Positions 62,853 through 64,000 of a DNA stretch of 64,000 nt are shown one piece after another (within the stretch, counting starts at the first letter, position 1; each line of letters opens with the position of its first letter). The notes beneath the pieces were generated by a model, which was given only the letters and a program-made list of their open reading frames with translations, searched no databases and was not told the origin of the DNA. A program made the position numbers and the translations under genes. This DNA is from Gracilimonas sp. (GTDB lineage: Bacteria > Bacteroidota > Rhodothermia > Balneolales > Balneolaceae): positions 1 to 64,000 of the forward strand of contig JAKURD010000009.1 in NCBI GenBank assembly GCA_022450045.1, given 5' to 3'.

Positions 62853-64000
62853 TGAGTGATTTTACACGACGCAAATTTCTTCAATCAGCATCAGTTCTTG
62901 CAGCAGGAACATTCACACTTCCATCTTTTGCAAGAGCGAGTTCACTTGGAACAGGTAGTGATGTCCGTATCGGATTTATCGGGACTGGATTACGCGGCCG
63001 AAATCACGTAAACAACATTCTGAGCCATGAAGGTGTACACTGTCCAGCCATTTGTGATATCGACCCTGATGCCATCACTAAAACCAAAGAGATATTTGCT
63101 GGTAAAGGGAAGAAGGAACCCAGGGTTTATGGCGGAAGTAATCACGCTTATTTAGAGATGCTCAAAAAAGAAGATCTAGACGGTGTCATAATTGCTACCA
63201 ACTGGAAATGGCATACACCTATGTGTCTTGCTGCCATGCGCAGTGGAGTTTATACCGGGGTTGAAGTTTCAGGGGCCTTCTCCGTTGATGAGTGCTGGGA
63301 ATTGGTTCGCACTCATCAACAAACAGGCACACATTTATTTTTTCTTGAAAATGTGAACTACCGTCGGGATGTACTGGCTGTCTTGAATATGGTAAGGGAA
63401 AATGTGTTTGGAGAACTCCTGCATTTAAGAGGAGGCTATCAGCATGATCTTCGACAAGTAAAATTCAATGACGGAAAAGGGGGGCTTAAATTCGGTGAAG
63501 AAAGCTATGGAGAAGCCCGCTGGAGAACCGAACACTCCATTCGCCGAAACGGAGAATTGTATCCTACACACGGCCTTGGACCACTGAATGCCATGCTGAA
63601 CGTTAACAGAGGGAACAGGCTTACTTCTATTTCATCTTTTGCCACTAAATCAAAAGGACTCCATCAATACATACTCGATCATCCCGAAGGAGGAGAAAAT
63701 CATCCTTTTGAGAACATTAACTGGAAGCTGGGAGATATCGTTACTTCACACATTTCTACAGCCAATGGCGAAACCATCATTTTAACACACGACACCAATC
63801 TTCCGCGGCCTTACTCGCTTGGGTTCAGAGTGCAGGGTGTAAAGGGACTGGCAGAATTCGATTCTCACACTCGAAGGGTGCATGTTGAGGGAGTTTCGGA
63901 TGCTCACCAATGGGATGAGTGGGAAGAATGGTTTGAAAAATACGATCACAAGCTTTGGAAAAAATATGGTGAAATCGCAATCGACGGAGGCCATGGCGGA
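62852..64000 (+). CDS. Secreted GFO/IDH/MocA-family protein, GH109-like (partial)
   Basis: Starts MSDFTRRKFLQSASVLAAG with a twin-arginine (TRRKFLQ) signal, then the Rossmann NAD-binding motif VRIGFIGTGLRGRNHVNN. Later ILDHPEGGENHPFENINWK and the HGG segment resemble GH109 alpha-N-acetylgalactosaminidase, which uses NAD to cleave the sugar. Runs off the window end after 383 codons (family about 450). Start ATG overlaps the stop of the symporter. The GH109 assignment is moderately sure; the oxidoreductase fold is certain. Confidence 0.85.
   Translation, partial: MSDFTRRKFLQSASVLAAGTFTLPSFARASSLGTGSDVRIGFIGTGLRGRNHVNNILSHEGVHCPAICDIDPDAITKTKEIFAGKGKKEPRVYGGSNHAYLEMLKKEDLDGVIIATNWKWHTPMCLAAMRSGVYTGVEVSGAFSVDECWELVRTHQQTGTHLFFLENVNYRRDVLAVLNMVRENVFGELLHLRGGYQHDLRQVKFNDGKGGLKFGEESYGEARWRTEHSIRRNGELYPTHGLGPLNAMLNVNRGNRLTSISSFATKSKGLHQYILDHPEGGENHPFENINWKLGDIVTSHISTANGETIILTHDTNLPRPYSLGFRVQGVKGLAEFDSHTRRVHVEGVSDAHQWDEWEEWFEKYDHKLWKKYGEIAIDGGHGG

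Noticed and set aside
1..64000. CRISPR array or cas genes
   Set aside because: No regular short repeats with unique spacers and no Cas-like protein were seen; the dispersed repeats are single, long and hairpin-rich.

Overview
The window looks like a chromosomal segment of a Gram-negative member of the Bacteroidota/Balneolota side of the tree; a marine Balneola- or Gracilimonas-like bacterium is my best guess, by inference only. Supporting signs are a long SecA with no visible C-terminal zinc motif, secreted proteins and lipoproteins of the type seen in that group (M16 peptidase, DUF5686 protein, OmpA with calcium-binding repeats, FecR-domain protein), moderate GC, and promoters of the TTTG-N19-21-TAnnTTTG type ahead of tRNA-Ser and glpR. 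No plasmid, phage or insertion-sequence gene was seen.

Layout. 0.1-5.3 kb: dispersed repeat, secA, a polyphosphate-glucokinase-like gene and a VOC protein. 5.7-14.9 kb: a mostly minus-strand run with MarR and DksA/TraR-type regulators, secreted proteins, an amidohydrolase, an MFS transporter, a small nucleotide cyclase and hutH. 15.0-16.8 kb: a peptide (POT) transporter. 16.8-24.2 kb: a glycerol block, glpD-glpK-glpF-porin-fbp on minus with divergent glpR, which together can take glycerol to dihydroxyacetone phosphate and on into gluconeogenesis. 24.2-32.4 kb: a second repeat copy, an outer-membrane protein, mnmE, a frameshifted SET-domain gene, a large M16 peptidase and cysE-cysM for cysteine synthesis. 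32.4-39.3 kb: a lipoprotein, secG, an MscS channel, an SRAP-family protein lacking all its catalytic residues, a GxxExxY gene bracketed by two copies of a hairpin repeat, a CPBP protease, and a DEAD-box-like protein whose ATPase motifs are destroyed. 39.3-46.4 kb: a decayed M23 peptidase cut by a third repeat copy, nhaC, an M24 peptidase, DUF1643, tilS-hpt, a fourth repeat copy and tRNA-Ser(GCU). 46.4-53.4 kb: a compact four-gene operon (secreted protein, FecR domain, beta-barrel, CHASE2 cyclase). 53.5-57.5 kb: tRNA-Ala(GGC), OmpA-like lipoprotein, DUF5686 protein and tRNA-Arg(CCU). 57.5-60.1 kb: an AT-rich accessory patch beside tRNA-Arg with a three-gene operon of unknown function, the third gene broken. 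60.2-60.8 kb: a DUF4258/YgiT-like toxin-antitoxin pair. 61.0-64.0 kb: a sodium/solute symporter and the start of a secreted GH109-like oxidoreductase-fold enzyme.

The best candidates for something undescribed are the three-gene wHTH/HEPN-like operon next to tRNA-Arg, the two apparent pseudoenzymes (SRAP and DEAD-box), the hairpin-gene-hairpin GxxExxY cassette, and the four-copy interspersed hairpin repeat that appears to have damaged a neighbouring gene. Three of the broken genes show the same lesion, loss of one base from a short A/T run, so either real decay or assembly error must be considered for them.
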